Shown: positions 42,259 through 51,465 of the stretch, one piece after another
How positions within the stretch are numbered: position 1 is the stretch's first letter
Layout of the letters: each line of letters opens with the position of its first letter
Source of the DNA: Falsiroseomonas sp051433165
GTDB lineage: Bacteria > Pseudomonadota > Alphaproteobacteria > Acetobacterales > Acetobacteraceae
Assembly: GCF_051433165.1 (NCBI RefSeq)
Contig: NZ_JBHMFS010000006.1
Span: forward strand, 62,001 to 126,000
Direction: 5' to 3'
DNA length: 64,000 bases
The notes under the pieces: model-generated
Databases searched by the model: none
What the model was told of the DNA's origin: nothing
Seen by the model: only the letters and a program-made list of their open reading frames with translations
Translations under genes and position numbers: made by a program

Positions 42259-43668
42259 ATGTCACACGCAACACGCAGCACAACCGGCCGCCTCGGTGCC
42301 TGGGGGCCGGAAGTCCGCGCCACCCTGGCGCTGGCCTGGCCGCTGGTGCTGACCAACCTGTCCCAATTCGCCCTGTCACTGACGGATGCGCTGTTCCTCG
42401 GCCGCGTGGCGACGGAGGCACTGGCCGCCGCGACCCTCGGCGGCAATCTGTTCTTCGCGATGCTGTCGCCCGCCTTCGGCCTGGCATTGGCCGCCGGGCC
42501 GATGTGCGCGCAGACCCGCGGACGCGGCCGAGGCCATCTGCGCGGCATGCGGCGCGATGTGCGGGCCGCCTTCTGGGCCTGCGCGGCGGCAACCATCCCA
42601 GTCTGGCTGGCGCTGTGGCACACGGAATGGCTGCTGGTCGGCCTGGGGCAGGACCCGGTGCTGGCGGCGCTGGCCGGGCAGTATGTCGGCGCGCTGATGT
42701 GGGGCATGCCGCTGTTCTGCGGCTTCGTGGTGCTGCGCGGCTTCCTCTCGGCGGAACAGCGGCCGCTTTCCGCCCTGGTGGTGTCCTTTATCGGCGTCGC
42801 GCTGAACATTCCGCTGAACTACTGGCTGATCCATGGCGGATTTGGCGTGCCGGCGCTCGGCGTGGTCGGCGCCGGCATCGCGTCCTCGCTCTGCAACCTG
42901 TTCATGTTCGCGGGGCTGGCGGTGGTGATCGCGCATGACCGGCATCTGCGCCGCTACCACCTGTTCGGCCGCCTCTGGCGCCTGGATGTGGCGCGGCTGC
43001 GGGAGGTGGCGCAGATCGGGCTGCCCATCGCCGGCTCCATGGCCCTGGAGATTTCCGTCTTCGCCTTCGCCGCCATCGCCATGGGCTGGTTCGGTGCCGT
43101 GGCGGTGGCCGCGCATGCCATCGCGGTGCAGATCGCATCCGCCACCTTCATGGTGCCGATGGGCATCGGCCAGGCCGCCACCGCGCGGGTCGGGCTGATG
43201 ACAGGCGCCGGGCGGACACGGGAAGCGGCGCGGGCGGGCTGGATCGGCATCGCGCTCGGCGCCGGCTTCATGGTGGCGTCGGCCACCACGCTGGTGCTGC
43301 TGGCCACGCCGCTGGCCTGGCTGTTCCTGTCGCCCGGCAATCCCGGCGCCACCGAAACCGCGGCGCTGGCCGCCGTGATGCTGGTGATGGCAGGCTTCTT
43401 CCAGCTTTCGGATGGGGTGCAGGCCGTCGCCTCCGGCGCGCTGCGCGGGTTAAAGGATACGCGGGTGCCGATGCTGCTGGCCGGGCTCGGCTACTGGATC
43501 ATCGGCCTGCCGCTCGGCCTGGTGCTGGCGCTGTGGCTGGATGTGGGGCCGATCGGCATCTGGATCGGCCTGTCCGTCGGGCTGTTCCTGGTGGCGGGCA
43601 TGATGCTGGCGCGCTGGATGCGGCTTTCCGCCTCCGGTGGCTTGACGTTCCGCCGCCGGCTGGGATGA
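42259..43668 (+). CDS. MATE-family multidrug efflux transporter
   Basis: A 469-residue NorM-type inner-membrane antiporter with 12 hydrophobic segments and the usual two-fold MATE architecture: LALAWPLVLTNLSQFALSLTDALFLGR in the first helices, LRGFLSAEQRPLSALVVSFIGVALNIPLNYWLI, and IGLPIAGSMALEISVFAFAAIAMGW opening the second half. It exports cationic drugs or metabolites in exchange for Na+ or H+. It ends in an ATGA overlap with an alternative start of the thioesterase gene, so it heads an operon with thioesterase and asparaginase. Confidence 0.93.
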   Translation: MSHATRSTTGRLGAWGPEVRATLALAWPLVLTNLSQFALSLTDALFLGRVATEALAAATLGGNLFFAMLSPAFGLALAAGPMCAQTRGRGRGHLRGMRRDVRAAFWACAAATIPVWLALWHTEWLLVGLGQDPVLAALAGQYVGALMWGMPLFCGFVVLRGFLSAEQRPLSALVVSFIGVALNIPLNYWLIHGGFGVPALGVVGAGIASSLCNLFMFAGLAVVIAHDRHLRRYHLFGRLWRLDVARLREVAQIGLPIAGSMALEISVFAFAAIAMGWFGAVAVAAHAIAVQIASATFMVPMGIGQAATARVGLMTGAGRTREAARAGWIGIALGAGFMVASATTLVLLATPLAWLFLSPGNPGATETAALAAVMLVMAGFFQLSDGVQAVASGALRGLKDTRVPMLLAGLGYWIIGLPLGLVLALWLDVGPIGIWIGLSVGLFLVAGMMLARWMRLSASGGLTFRRRLG

Positions 43669-43697
43669 CTGGCCGCCGGACTGCGACGGATGCTTCG

Positions 43698-44120
43698 ATG
43701 ACCCTGTGGAAACGCGACTGGACCCCGACGCAGATCAATGCGCGCATGGCGGACAACATGGCCGGGATGCTGGGCATCGTGATCACCGAGATCGCGGCGG
43801 ATGCGGTGCACGCGACCATGCCGGTCGATGCCCGCCACGTGCAGCCCTTCGGCCTGCTGCATGGCGGCGCCAGCGTGGTGCTGAGCGAGACGATCGGCAC
43901 GCTGGCCTGCATCCTGACCCTGCCCGAACACCAGCGCGCCGTGGGCATCGAGGTGAATGCCAACCACATGGCCGGCGTGAAGCGCGGCGAAACGGTCACC
44001 GCCATCTGCCGCCCGCTGCACACCGGCGCGCGCACCCATGTCTGGCAGACCGAGATTCGCCGCCCCGACGGCAAGCTCGCCTGCGTCTCCCGTCTCACCT
44101 GCGCCGTGGTGGATGCGTGA
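43698..44120 (+). CDS. PaaI/YdiI-type hotdog-fold thioesterase
   Basis: A 140-residue acyl-CoA thioesterase. The pattern MTLWKRDWTPTQINARMADN matches the N-terminus of the YdiI group, and LLHGGASVVLSETIGTLA carries the HGG motif and catalytic Glu. The last part, TGARTHVWQTEIRRPDGKLACVSRLT, completes the hotdog strand set. It hydrolyses acyl- or aryl-CoA thioesters. The ATG at 43698 is preferred by family alignment; an ATG at 43665 overlapping the MATE stop is the alternative. Its stop overlaps the asparaginase ATG by 1 nt. Confidence 0.9.
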   Translation: MTLWKRDWTPTQINARMADNMAGMLGIVITEIAADAVHATMPVDARHVQPFGLLHGGASVVLSETIGTLACILTLPEHQRAVGIEVNANHMAGVKRGETVTAICRPLHTGARTHVWQTEIRRPDGKLACVSRLTCAVVDA

Positions 44121-45121
44121 TGAACAAGCCCAAGGTCGCGATCATCGGCACGGGCGGAACCATTGCCTCGCAGGGCCTGCATCCGCTGGATGTGCAGGAC
44201 TACGCCTCCTCCGGCCGGCCGATCCTGGATGCGGCGGCGCTGGTCGCTGGCGTCCCGGATCTGGCGCGGGTGGCGGATGTGTTTGCCGTGCCCTACGCCA
44301 ACATCCCCTCCACCGCCGTCGGCTGGTCCGACTGGCGCGCCTTGGTCGCCAAGATCGTGGAGCTGGAGGCGGCGCATCCGGACCTGGCCGGAATCGTCAT
44401 CACCCATGGCACGGCGACGCTGGAGGAGACGGCCTATCTGCTTTCGCTGACCCTGCCCACCGACCTGCCGGTGGTGGTCACCGGCGCGCAGCGGCCCTTC
44501 ACCGGCCTGTCCACCGACGGGCCGATGAACCTGGTCGCCGCGGTGCGGGTGGCGGCGGACCCGCAAGCACGCGGCCTCGGCGTGCTGGTGGTGCTGAACG
44601 ACGAGATCCATGCGGCGCGGGAGGTGACGAAGACCTCCACCGGCCGGATGCAGACCTTCTGCAGCCCGGATCTCGGCGCGCTCGGCCATGTGGATGCCGA
44701 CCGCAACAGCTTCTGGCGCCGCCCGACGCGGGTGCTGCCGGTGGCGGAGCGCTTCAACATTCTCAAGGTGGAACAGCCGCCGCGCGTCGATGTGCTGTAT
44801 TCGGTGGCGGGCGGGGATGGCGTGGCGGTGCCGGCCTTCCTGGCCGCCGGCGCTACCGGCATCGTCGCCGCCGCACTGGCGCCGGGCTTCCTGACGCCCG
44901 CTGAGCGCGTCGCCATGGTGGCGGCCATCGCCCAGGGCTGCGTCGCGGTGCTGTCCTCCCGCGCCGGATCGGGTCGGACCTTCCCGACCAAACGCTATGG
45001 GGAGGAAGGTTTTCTCAACGCCGACAACCTCAACCCGCAGAAGGCGCGCATCCTGCTGATGCTGGCCCTGACGCGCGGCGGGGACCGGGCAGCGATCGCT
45101 AGGCTGTTCGAGACGGCCTGA
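44120..45121 (+). CDS. L-asparaginase
   Basis: A 333-residue type I/II asparaginase hydrolysing L-asparagine to aspartate and ammonia. The two catalytic threonines lie in AIIGTGGTIAS near the start and in VITHGTATLEETAY (Thr/Asp/Lys-type centre); VTGAQRPFTGLSTDGPMNL is also conserved. No signal peptide is present, so it acts in the cytoplasm. Last gene of the MATE-thioesterase-asparaginase overlapping operon; why these three are linked is not obvious. Confidence 0.92.
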   Translation: MNKPKVAIIGTGGTIASQGLHPLDVQDYASSGRPILDAAALVAGVPDLARVADVFAVPYANIPSTAVGWSDWRALVAKIVELEAAHPDLAGIVITHGTATLEETAYLLSLTLPTDLPVVVTGAQRPFTGLSTDGPMNLVAAVRVAADPQARGLGVLVVLNDEIHAAREVTKTSTGRMQTFCSPDLGALGHVDADRNSFWRRPTRVLPVAERFNILKVEQPPRVDVLYSVAGGDGVAVPAFLAAGATGIVAAALAPGFLTPAERVAMVAAIAQGCVAVLSSRAGSGRTFPTKRYGEEGFLNADNLNPQKARILLMLALTRGGDRAAIARLFETA

Positions 45122-45985
45122 TCAGCAACCACCGGGCAGCAGGGTCATTTCCAGCGCCTGCCCGGTGACGGAGAACTCGCCGAAATCCATCACCAGTTCG
45201 TCGGCGATGCCATTCTCGAAATAGCGCAGCCCGACCTCGTATTCGGGCTGCGAGGCGCCACCGGCGCCGGCCCCGCGCTCGAAGAACGCGATCCGCATGT
45301 GGCCGGAGGCCTGGTTGGCCAGCAGCGGGAAGCGCGGCGCGCCGGAGGCGGGCACCCAGCTCGGGATGATGGTGGTGGTGTCCTGCGCGCCCTCATTCGT
45401 GGTGCCGTCGAACAGGGGTGCCGCGAACAGCCGCTGGCCGGCGCGCGCGGCTTCCACCGCCAGCACCGTGTGGCGCATCGGCAGCAGCGTGCCGGGGGGC
45501 AGCGTTTCCTCAAGACCCGCCGGTTCGCTGAAGCGCACCGTGCCGCTGCCATCGGGGCGCAGCTCGGCCTCCCCCGAGACACGCTGGCTCACGGCGCCCT
45601 GGGTGGATTGGGTGAGGGAGAAGCGCAGGCCGGAATTGTCCTTCGCCTCATAGGTCGCGTAGTCGGAGACGGTCTCGATCTCCTGCCCGTCGCGATCCAC
45701 CACCGTCATGGTCATGCGCTGGCGCGTGGCCCAGCCCTCGCAGGCATCGGCCACCTCGAACACCATGGCGCCGCGCACCCCGGTGATGCCGGAATTGCGC
45801 CCCTCCCCCAGATCCAGCCGGTAGGCGGCGCGGTGCGGGGCCATGCGGGCGACGCCGGCCGCCAGCGCCTCCGTCGTCACGCCTGGTGCGCGCGGGCCGG
45901 TGGTGACCGGCTGCGGCTGCGCCAAAGCGGGCAGGGTGAAGCAGCAGAACGCGGCGAGGAGGCTCAGGCGACGGGTGGACGGCAT
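45122..45985 (-). CDS. eipB: EipB/DUF1849-family periplasmic protein
   Basis: A 287-residue periplasmic protein with an N-terminal signal sequence (MPSTRRLSLLAAFCCFTLPALAQ). RMAPHRAAYRLDLGEGRNSGITGVRGAMVFEVADACEGW and a Cys near the C-terminal end (LLPGGC) match the EipB fold, whose two conserved cysteines form a disulfide. In Brucella, EipB supports envelope integrity. AGGA precedes the ATG at 45985 at normal spacing. It is convergent with asparaginase (stop codons adjacent) and directly downstream of aspS. Confidence 0.88.
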   Translation of the reverse strand: MPSTRRLSLLAAFCCFTLPALAQPQPVTTGPRAPGVTTEALAAGVARMAPHRAAYRLDLGEGRNSGITGVRGAMVFEVADACEGWATRQRMTMTVVDRDGQEIETVSDYATYEAKDNSGLRFSLTQSTQGAVSQRVSGEAELRPDGSGTVRFSEPAGLEETLPPGTLLPMRHTVLAVEAARAGQRLFAAPLFDGTTNEGAQDTTTIIPSWVPASGAPRFPLLANQASGHMRIAFFERGAGAGGASQPEYEVGLRYFENGIADELVMDFGEFSVTGQALEMTLLPGGC

Positions 45986-46015
45986 AGGGATTCCTCGGTG
46001 CGTGCTGCGCTGCAT

Positions 46016-47833
46016 CTAGGAAGCCTTGGGCCCGGCCGCACCACCCTTCGGCGGCGGCAGGTCGAGCTTGATGGAAAGCTCCTTCAACCGCGCCGCATCC
46101 ACCGGCGCCGGCGCGCCCATCATCAAGTCCTCGGCCTGCTGATTCATGGGAAAGAGAATGACTTCCCGAATATTCGGCTCATCGGCCAACAGCATGACAA
46201 TGCGGTCGATGCCCGGTGCCGAGCCACCATGCGGCGGCGCGCCGTAGCGGAAAGCATTCAGCATGCCGCCGAAGCGCGCCTCCACCACTTCCGCGCCATA
46301 GCCGGCGATCTCGAAGGCGCGGAGCATGATATCCGGGCGGTGGTTGCGGATGGCGCCCGACGAAAGCTCGATACCGTTGCAGACGATGTCGTACTGATAC
46401 GCCTTGATCTTCAGGGGATCCATGGTGTTCAGCGCCTCCAGCTCACCCTGGGGCATGCTGAAGGGGTTGTGACTGAAGTCGATCTGGCCGGTGTCTTCGT
46501 TCAATTCATACATGGGGAAGTCGGTGACCCAGCAGAACCGGTAGGAGTCCTTCTCGATCAAGCCGAGTTCATTCCCGAGCCTGGTACGGGCCTGGCCGGC
46601 GAGCTTGGCGGCGGCTTCCACCTTGTCGGCGGCGAAGAACACCGCATCGCCATCCGCCAGCTTGCAGGCGGCCTTCAGGGCGGCGACGCGTTCCGGCTGC
46701 AGGTTCTTGGCGATCGGGCCACCGGCTTCCCCATTGGCGAAGGTGATGTAGCCGAGGCCGCCGGCGCCCTGTTCGCGCGCCCATTCATTCATCTTGTCGA
46801 AGAAGCTGCGCGGATTGCCCGCCGCGCCCGGGGCCGGAATGGCGCGGACCACGGCGCCCTTCTCGATCGCACGCGCGAACAGGCCGAAGCCGCCGCCCGC
46901 AAAATGTTCCGTCACGTCGGCGATGCGGATCGGGTTGCGGAGGTCCGGCTTGTCCGAGCCGAATTCCAGCATCGCCTGGTCGAAGGGGATGCGCGGGAAG
47001 GGCGCGGGCGTCACGGACCGCCTGGTGCCGGAGAAATCGGCAAATTCCTCGAAGACGCCCGCCAGCACCGGCTCGATGGCGGCAAAGACGTCTTCCTGCG
47101 TCACGAAGCTCATCTCGAAGTCGAGCTGGTAGAATTCGCCGGGGGAACGGTCGGCCCGGGACGCTTCATCCCGGAAGCAGGGGGCGATCTGGAAGTAGCG
47201 GTCGAATCCGGCCACCATCGCCAACTGCTTGAACTGCTGCGGCGCCTGCGGCAGGGCGTAGAACTTGCCGGGGTGGTTTCGCGCCGGCACCAGGAAGTCC
47301 CGCGCGCCTTCGGGGCTGCTTGCCGTCAGGATCGGGGTCTGGAACTCGGTAAAGCCCTGGTCGATCATGCGGCGGCGGATGCTGGCGATGACGGCGCTGC
47401 GCAGCATCAGGTTGCGGTGCTGGCGTTCGCGGCGCAGGTCGATGAAGCGGTAGCGCAGGCGGAGGTCCTCGGGAAACTCCTGCTCGCCAGCGACTTGAAT
47501 CGGAAGGATTTCTGCGGCGGATTGCACGGTTACGTCGCGCACGCGCAGCTCGATTTCGCCGGTCGGCAGCTTGGTGTTGATGGTCGCACCCTCACGCGGC
47601 ACCACCTCTCCGGTCACGGTCACCACGGATTCGGGGCGGGCGCCGTCGAGCGTGGCAAAACCCTCGCCGCCCTGGGCGACCACGCATTGGGTCAGGCCGT
47701 AATGGTCGCGCAAATCGACGAACAGCAGCCCGCCATGGTCGCGCTTGCGGTGAACCCAACCCGAGAGGCGAACGGTCTTGCCGGAATCGGCGGCGCGGAG
47801 GGCGCCGCAATGGTGGGTGCGGTAGGCGTGCAT
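46016..47833 (-). CDS. aspS: Aspartyl-tRNA synthetase
   Basis: A 605-residue class IIb synthetase that charges tRNA-Asp. The N-terminal OB-fold (VRLSGWVHRKRDHGGLLFVDLRD) is followed by motif 2 FRDEASRADRSPGEFYQLDFE, a bacterial GAD insertion domain (GGPIAKNLQPERVAALKAAC), and motif 3 APPHGGSAPGIDRIVMLL. The ATG at 47833 gives the standard start MHAYRTHHCGAL. Length and motifs match the bacterial form. It is divergent from rnd. Confidence 0.97.
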   Translation of the reverse strand: MHAYRTHHCGALRAADSGKTVRLSGWVHRKRDHGGLLFVDLRDHYGLTQCVVAQGGEGFATLDGARPESVVTVTGEVVPREGATINTKLPTGEIELRVRDVTVQSAAEILPIQVAGEQEFPEDLRLRYRFIDLRRERQHRNLMLRSAVIASIRRRMIDQGFTEFQTPILTASSPEGARDFLVPARNHPGKFYALPQAPQQFKQLAMVAGFDRYFQIAPCFRDEASRADRSPGEFYQLDFEMSFVTQEDVFAAIEPVLAGVFEEFADFSGTRRSVTPAPFPRIPFDQAMLEFGSDKPDLRNPIRIADVTEHFAGGGFGLFARAIEKGAVVRAIPAPGAAGNPRSFFDKMNEWAREQGAGGLGYITFANGEAGGPIAKNLQPERVAALKAACKLADGDAVFFAADKVEAAAKLAGQARTRLGNELGLIEKDSYRFCWVTDFPMYELNEDTGQIDFSHNPFSMPQGELEALNTMDPLKIKAYQYDIVCNGIELSSGAIRNHRPDIMLRAFEIAGYGAEVVEARFGGMLNAFRYGAPPHGGSAPGIDRIVMLLADEPNIREVILFPMNQQAEDLMMGAPAPVDAARLKELSIKLDLPPPKGGAAGPKAS

Positions 47834-47944
47834 GGGGGTATTGGCCTGGCGGTGATGTGCTGAGACGGCAAACCGCCCGACCGGACCCGCGATGTCAAGG
47901 CCAACGCCTTCCGCAAGCGCCTCGCGGGCGCTACAGACAGCTTC

Positions 47945-49126
47945 ATGAGCCGCCGGAACGTCGGCGCCGAAGCGGCGCCCTACCTGATCACCGATACCGA
48001 GGCGCTGGTCGCCCTGTGCACCCGATTGCGCGCCGAGCGCTTCGTGACGGTGGACACGGAGTTCATGCGGGAGCGGACCTATTGGCCCGAGCTCTGCGTC
48101 GTCCAACTCGCCGGGGACAATGAGGTGGCCGTGGTGGACGCCCTGGCGCCGGGGATCGATCTGACCAGCCTCGGCGAATTACTGGCCGACCCGGCGGTGA
48201 TGAAGGTGTTCCACGCCGCGCGCCAGGATGTGGAAATCTTCCTGCTGCGCTACGGCGCCGTGCCCACCCCCATCTTCGACACGCAGATCGCGGCCACCGT
48301 CGCCGGCTTTGGCGACCAGGTGAGCTACGACCAGCTCGCCCGCTCGCTCGCCAACGCCCAGATCGACAAGGCGCACCGCTTCAGCGATTGGGCCGCCCGC
48401 CCCCTGTCCCCCGCGCAGATCGCCTATGCCGCCGCGGATGTCACCCACCTCCGCCGCATCTATACCGGCCTGACCACCAAGCTGGAGCGCGAAGATCGCA
48501 CCGCCTGGGTGGCGGAGGAAATGGCGGCGCTGGCCGAGCCTGCCACTTATCGCCAGGACCCCGAGACGGCGTGGGAGAAGCTGCGCCCGCGCACAACCAA
48601 CCGCCGCTTCCTCGGCGCCTTGCGCGCCGCCGCGGCGTGGCGGGAGCGGGAGGCGCAGCGCGTCAACATCCCGCGCGGCCGCCTGGTGAAGGACGAGACG
48701 CTGCTGGAGATCGCGGCCACGGCGCCGGAGACGGTGGGCGACCTCTCCCGCGCCCGCGGCATCAGCGAAGGCTTCGCCAAGGGCAAATCCGGCGCCTCCC
48801 TGCTCGTCGCGTTGCAGGAGGCGAAGGCGCTGCCGGAGTCGGCGCTGCCGGAGGCGCCGAAGGAACGCGCCAATGGCGCCAACCCCTCCCCCGCTCTGGT
48901 AGCGCTGCTGAAGGTGCTGCTGGCCGCGAAAAGCGAGGAACATCAGGTTGCCCCCCGCCTGCTGGCCAATTCCGAGGAGTTGGAACGCCTGGCGGCCGGG
49001 GAGACGGAACTGGCCGCGCTGCAAGGCTGGCGGCGGGAGGTGTTCGGCGAAGCGGCGCTGGATCTGCGCGCCGGCCGCGTGGCGCTGGGCGTGGATGGGC
49101 GGAAGGTGCGGCTGATCCAGGCTTGA
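47945..49126 (+). CDS. rnd: Ribonuclease D
   Basis: A 393-residue 3'-5' exoribonuclease involved in tRNA 3' trimming. The DEDD exonuclease domain shows FVTVDTEFMRERTYWP (Exo I), VFHAARQDVEIF (Exo II) and IAYAAADVTHL (Exo III). HRDC-like helical domains follow from about residue 210 (TNRRFLGALRAAAAWREREAQ). The gene is divergent from aspS, with 111 bp between starts, a pairing also seen in other alphaproteobacteria. Confidence 0.94.
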   Translation: MSRRNVGAEAAPYLITDTEALVALCTRLRAERFVTVDTEFMRERTYWPELCVVQLAGDNEVAVVDALAPGIDLTSLGELLADPAVMKVFHAARQDVEIFLLRYGAVPTPIFDTQIAATVAGFGDQVSYDQLARSLANAQIDKAHRFSDWAARPLSPAQIAYAAADVTHLRRIYTGLTTKLEREDRTAWVAEEMAALAEPATYRQDPETAWEKLRPRTTNRRFLGALRAAAAWREREAQRVNIPRGRLVKDETLLEIAATAPETVGDLSRARGISEGFAKGKSGASLLVALQEAKALPESALPEAPKERANGANPSPALVALLKVLLAAKSEEHQVAPRLLANSEELERLAAGETELAALQGWRREVFGEAALDLRAGRVALGVDGRKVRLIQA

Positions 49127-49198
49127 TTATTACCGCGCCGACGCAACCGGATCGGGTTGGCCACGTTTTCCCCGGCATCTGAAGCCGGAGCCATCATC

Positions 49199-49765
49199 AT
49201 GCCGATCGATCGCCGTACCCTGAGCCGCCACGCCTTGCTGAGCCTGGCCGGCGGCAGCCTTCTGTCCACCCTGCCGCGCCCGTCCCACGCCGCATCGCGG
49301 GCGGAAATCCAGGCCGAGACCGATGCCGCCATTACCCGGCTGCGCGCCCAGCCCAACACCGCCGTCCTGTTCGAGCGTGCCCGGGCGGTGCTGATCTTCC
49401 CGCGCATCGTCAGCGGCGGGCTGATCGTCGGCGGGCAGTATGGCGAGGGCATCCTGTATCGCGGTGCCGAACGCCAGGGCTTCTACCGCATCGTGGGCGC
49501 CAGCTTCGGCTTCCAGGCGGGCGCGCAGGTGGCGGGGCTGGCCATGTTCTTCATGACGGATGAGGCGCTGCGGGCGTTGCAAGCCTCCGATGGCTGGGAG
49601 ATTGGCACCGGCCCGTCCGTGGTGGCACTCGACCGCGGGCTGCAGGCCAACATGACCAGCACGACGCTGACCGAGCCGGTCTATGCGATCAGCTTCAACC
49701 AGCAGGGGCTGATGGCGGCGCTGGCGGTGAACGGGACGAAGATCACGGCGTTCAACCCGAGCTGA
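49199..49765 (+). CDS. SYLF-domain lipid-binding protein (Ysc84 family), copy 2
   Basis: A 188-residue exported protein. The N-terminus MPIDRRTLSRHALLSLAGGS carries a twin-arginine-like signal, then a SYLF/DUF500 domain with FERARAVLIFPRIVSGGLIVGGQYGEGIL and GASFGFQAGAQVAGLAMFFM. It is a paralogue of the protein at 2947-3633 but shorter and differently exported. It is 72 bp after rnd and convergent with ppx, from which a palindromic repeat separates it. Confidence 0.88.
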   Translation: MPIDRRTLSRHALLSLAGGSLLSTLPRPSHAASRAEIQAETDAAITRLRAQPNTAVLFERARAVLIFPRIVSGGLIVGGQYGEGILYRGAERQGFYRIVGASFGFQAGAQVAGLAMFFMTDEALRALQASDGWEIGTGPSVVALDRGLQANMTSTTLTEPVYAISFNQQGLMAALAVNGTKITAFNPS

Positions 49766-49800
49766 CCGGCTTTCGGGGGTCGCGTTCTCCCCTCACCCAA

Positions 49801-49823
49801 CCCTCTCCCCGCTGGGGAGAGGG
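49801..49823. repeat. Palindromic CCCTCTCCCC repeat, probable bidirectional terminator
   Basis: CCCTCTCCCC-GCT-GGGGAGAGGG is a perfect 10-bp stem with a 3-nt loop, preceded by CCCTCACCCAA. This is the core of a dispersed palindromic unit common in GC-rich proteobacteria. It lies between two convergent genes, where it could stop transcription from both sides. Confidence 0.7.
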
Positions 49824-49868
49824 CCCTTCGATTTGGGGCTGCACCCCCCGCAAGGGCGGGAGGGGCCT

Positions 49869-51368
49869 TCAGATCGCCGCCACCTCCACACTCGCCGTCA
49901 GCCCCACCGCGTTGGCCAGCGAATCCAGCCGCCGCTGCACACTCTCGCCCGCGAACACGCCGCTGCCCTCCACCAACCGCAGCACCAACTCCCCGCCCCG
50001 CTGCCGCAGCGCGGTGCCGGCCAGCAGTACGGGCGTGCCGCCAGACAGGGTAAAAGCCAAGCGCAGCGCGGCGCCGAGGGTTTCCGCCCGCTTCACCGCC
50101 GCCGGGTCCAGCAGCAGTCGCGCGGTGGCCAGGAAGGGGGAGGCGGCGTCGGCCTCGTAGCGCAGGGCGACGACCATCGCCAAAAAGGCGCGCTGGTGGT
50201 GGTCCAGGCCCACGCCGGGCTGGCGCAGCACGCGGAAGAAGGCCTGTTCGGCGCGGTAATCCGGGTGGTCGTGGCTGCCGATGTCGGCGATCCAGCAACT
50301 GGCCTCGCGCAGCACCGCCTCATCCGGTGTCTCCGCCTCGAACAGCGCCCCGGTCCAGGCGAACAGGGCGGGGGGCAGGTCCGGGTCGCGGCCAAAGCGC
50401 TGGGCCAGTTCGTGGCCCGCGGCCAGCATCGGGTCTTCCTGCCGCACGGCTTCGGGCAGCAGGCGCGAATACCAACCCTCCCGCAGCCCGTTGGCGGAGA
50501 ACACCACGCGGCTCGCCCCGGTGGCGCGCAGCAGGCGGCGCAGCACCACGGCGGCGAAGGGCATGTCACCCAGGCGCTTGGCCGGCGCGCCGGGCATGGC
50601 GGCCAGCATCTTGCGATCCGCCTTGGCGACCACGCCGGCCAGGTCCCGTGCTTCCTCCCGCCGCAGCACGTAGTGGTGGACAATGGAGAGTGGGTAGCTG
50701 GTCTGGGCGATATGCATCCGCGCCAAGGCGCGCCAGGCGCCGCCCACCAGATACAAATCCCGCCCCTCCCCGCGCTTCAGCCAGGGCACGCGGGCCAGGT
50801 CCGATTCCACCAGGCCGCGGGCCTTGGCGATGTCGCCGCCGGCGCGGTCCGCCAGGCGGATGGCGCCGGCCGGCAGGCTGGCGGCGTTGGCGGCGCGGCC
50901 GCGGTCCAGATCCACCACCTCCAGCGACCCGCCGCCGATATCGCCCAATATGCCATCCGCCTCGGGGAAGCCGAGCAGCACGCCGTCGGCGGAGAGATTC
51001 GCCTCCTCCTCCCCGGTCAGGATCCGCACTTGCAGGTCGGGCAGGCGGTCGCGCAGCGCCTGGATGAATTGCGGGCCGTTCCCGGCATCCCGCGCCGCGG
51101 CAGTGGCCACCACCTGCAGCGACTCGGCGCCCATGGCGCGGGCGACGGCGGCGTAGCGGCCCATCACGGTCAGCGCCGGGCCGATCGCGTCCTCGTTCAG
51201 CATGCCGGTGTTCTGCAGCCCGCGGCCGAGGCCGAGCACCGCCTTCTCGTTGAATATGGTAAGCGGATTGCGGGAGAGACCCTCGAACACCACCAGGCGA
51301 ACGGAGTTGGAGCCGAGGTCCACCACCGCCAGGCGGGGCGGCGGGCCGTCGATACGGTTACGGGGCAT
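49869..51368 (-). CDS. ppx: Exopolyphosphatase (Ppx/GppA family)
   Basis: A 499-residue ASKHA-fold phosphatase that shortens polyphosphate and may hydrolyse pppGpp. The actin-like P-loops are in AVVDLGSNSVRLVVFEG and ILGDIGGGSLEVVDL, and TGEEEANLSADGVL is the conserved Ppx block with the catalytic Glu. The C-terminal helical HD-like domain shows LREASCWIADIGSHDHPDYRAEQA. Ppk ends 97 bp upstream on the same strand, so polyphosphate synthesis and turnover are co-encoded. Confidence 0.94.
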   Translation of the reverse strand: MPRNRIDGPPPRLAVVDLGSNSVRLVVFEGLSRNPLTIFNEKAVLGLGRGLQNTGMLNEDAIGPALTVMGRYAAVARAMGAESLQVVATAAARDAGNGPQFIQALRDRLPDLQVRILTGEEEANLSADGVLLGFPEADGILGDIGGGSLEVVDLDRGRAANAASLPAGAIRLADRAGGDIAKARGLVESDLARVPWLKRGEGRDLYLVGGAWRALARMHIAQTSYPLSIVHHYVLRREEARDLAGVVAKADRKMLAAMPGAPAKRLGDMPFAAVVLRRLLRATGASRVVFSANGLREGWYSRLLPEAVRQEDPMLAAGHELAQRFGRDPDLPPALFAWTGALFEAETPDEAVLREASCWIADIGSHDHPDYRAEQAFFRVLRQPGVGLDHHQRAFLAMVVALRYEADAASPFLATARLLLDPAAVKRAETLGAALRLAFTLSGGTPVLLAGTALRQRGGELVLRLVEGSGVFAGESVQRRLDSLANAVGLTASVEVAAI

Positions 51369-51465
51369 GGTGCGATGCAGCGTCCAGACGGAATGGGTGG
51401 TGCGTGGCGAAATCCGCGCGGCCCGTCAACGCCTGGGGCAGCCCTGTCCGGCAGGAGGCGAGCGA

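Noticed and set aside
45299..47863. 854-codon + strand frame opposite eipB and aspS
   Set aside because: Pure shadow of eipB and aspS; composition rich in His/Arg/Gly and no recognisable motif.
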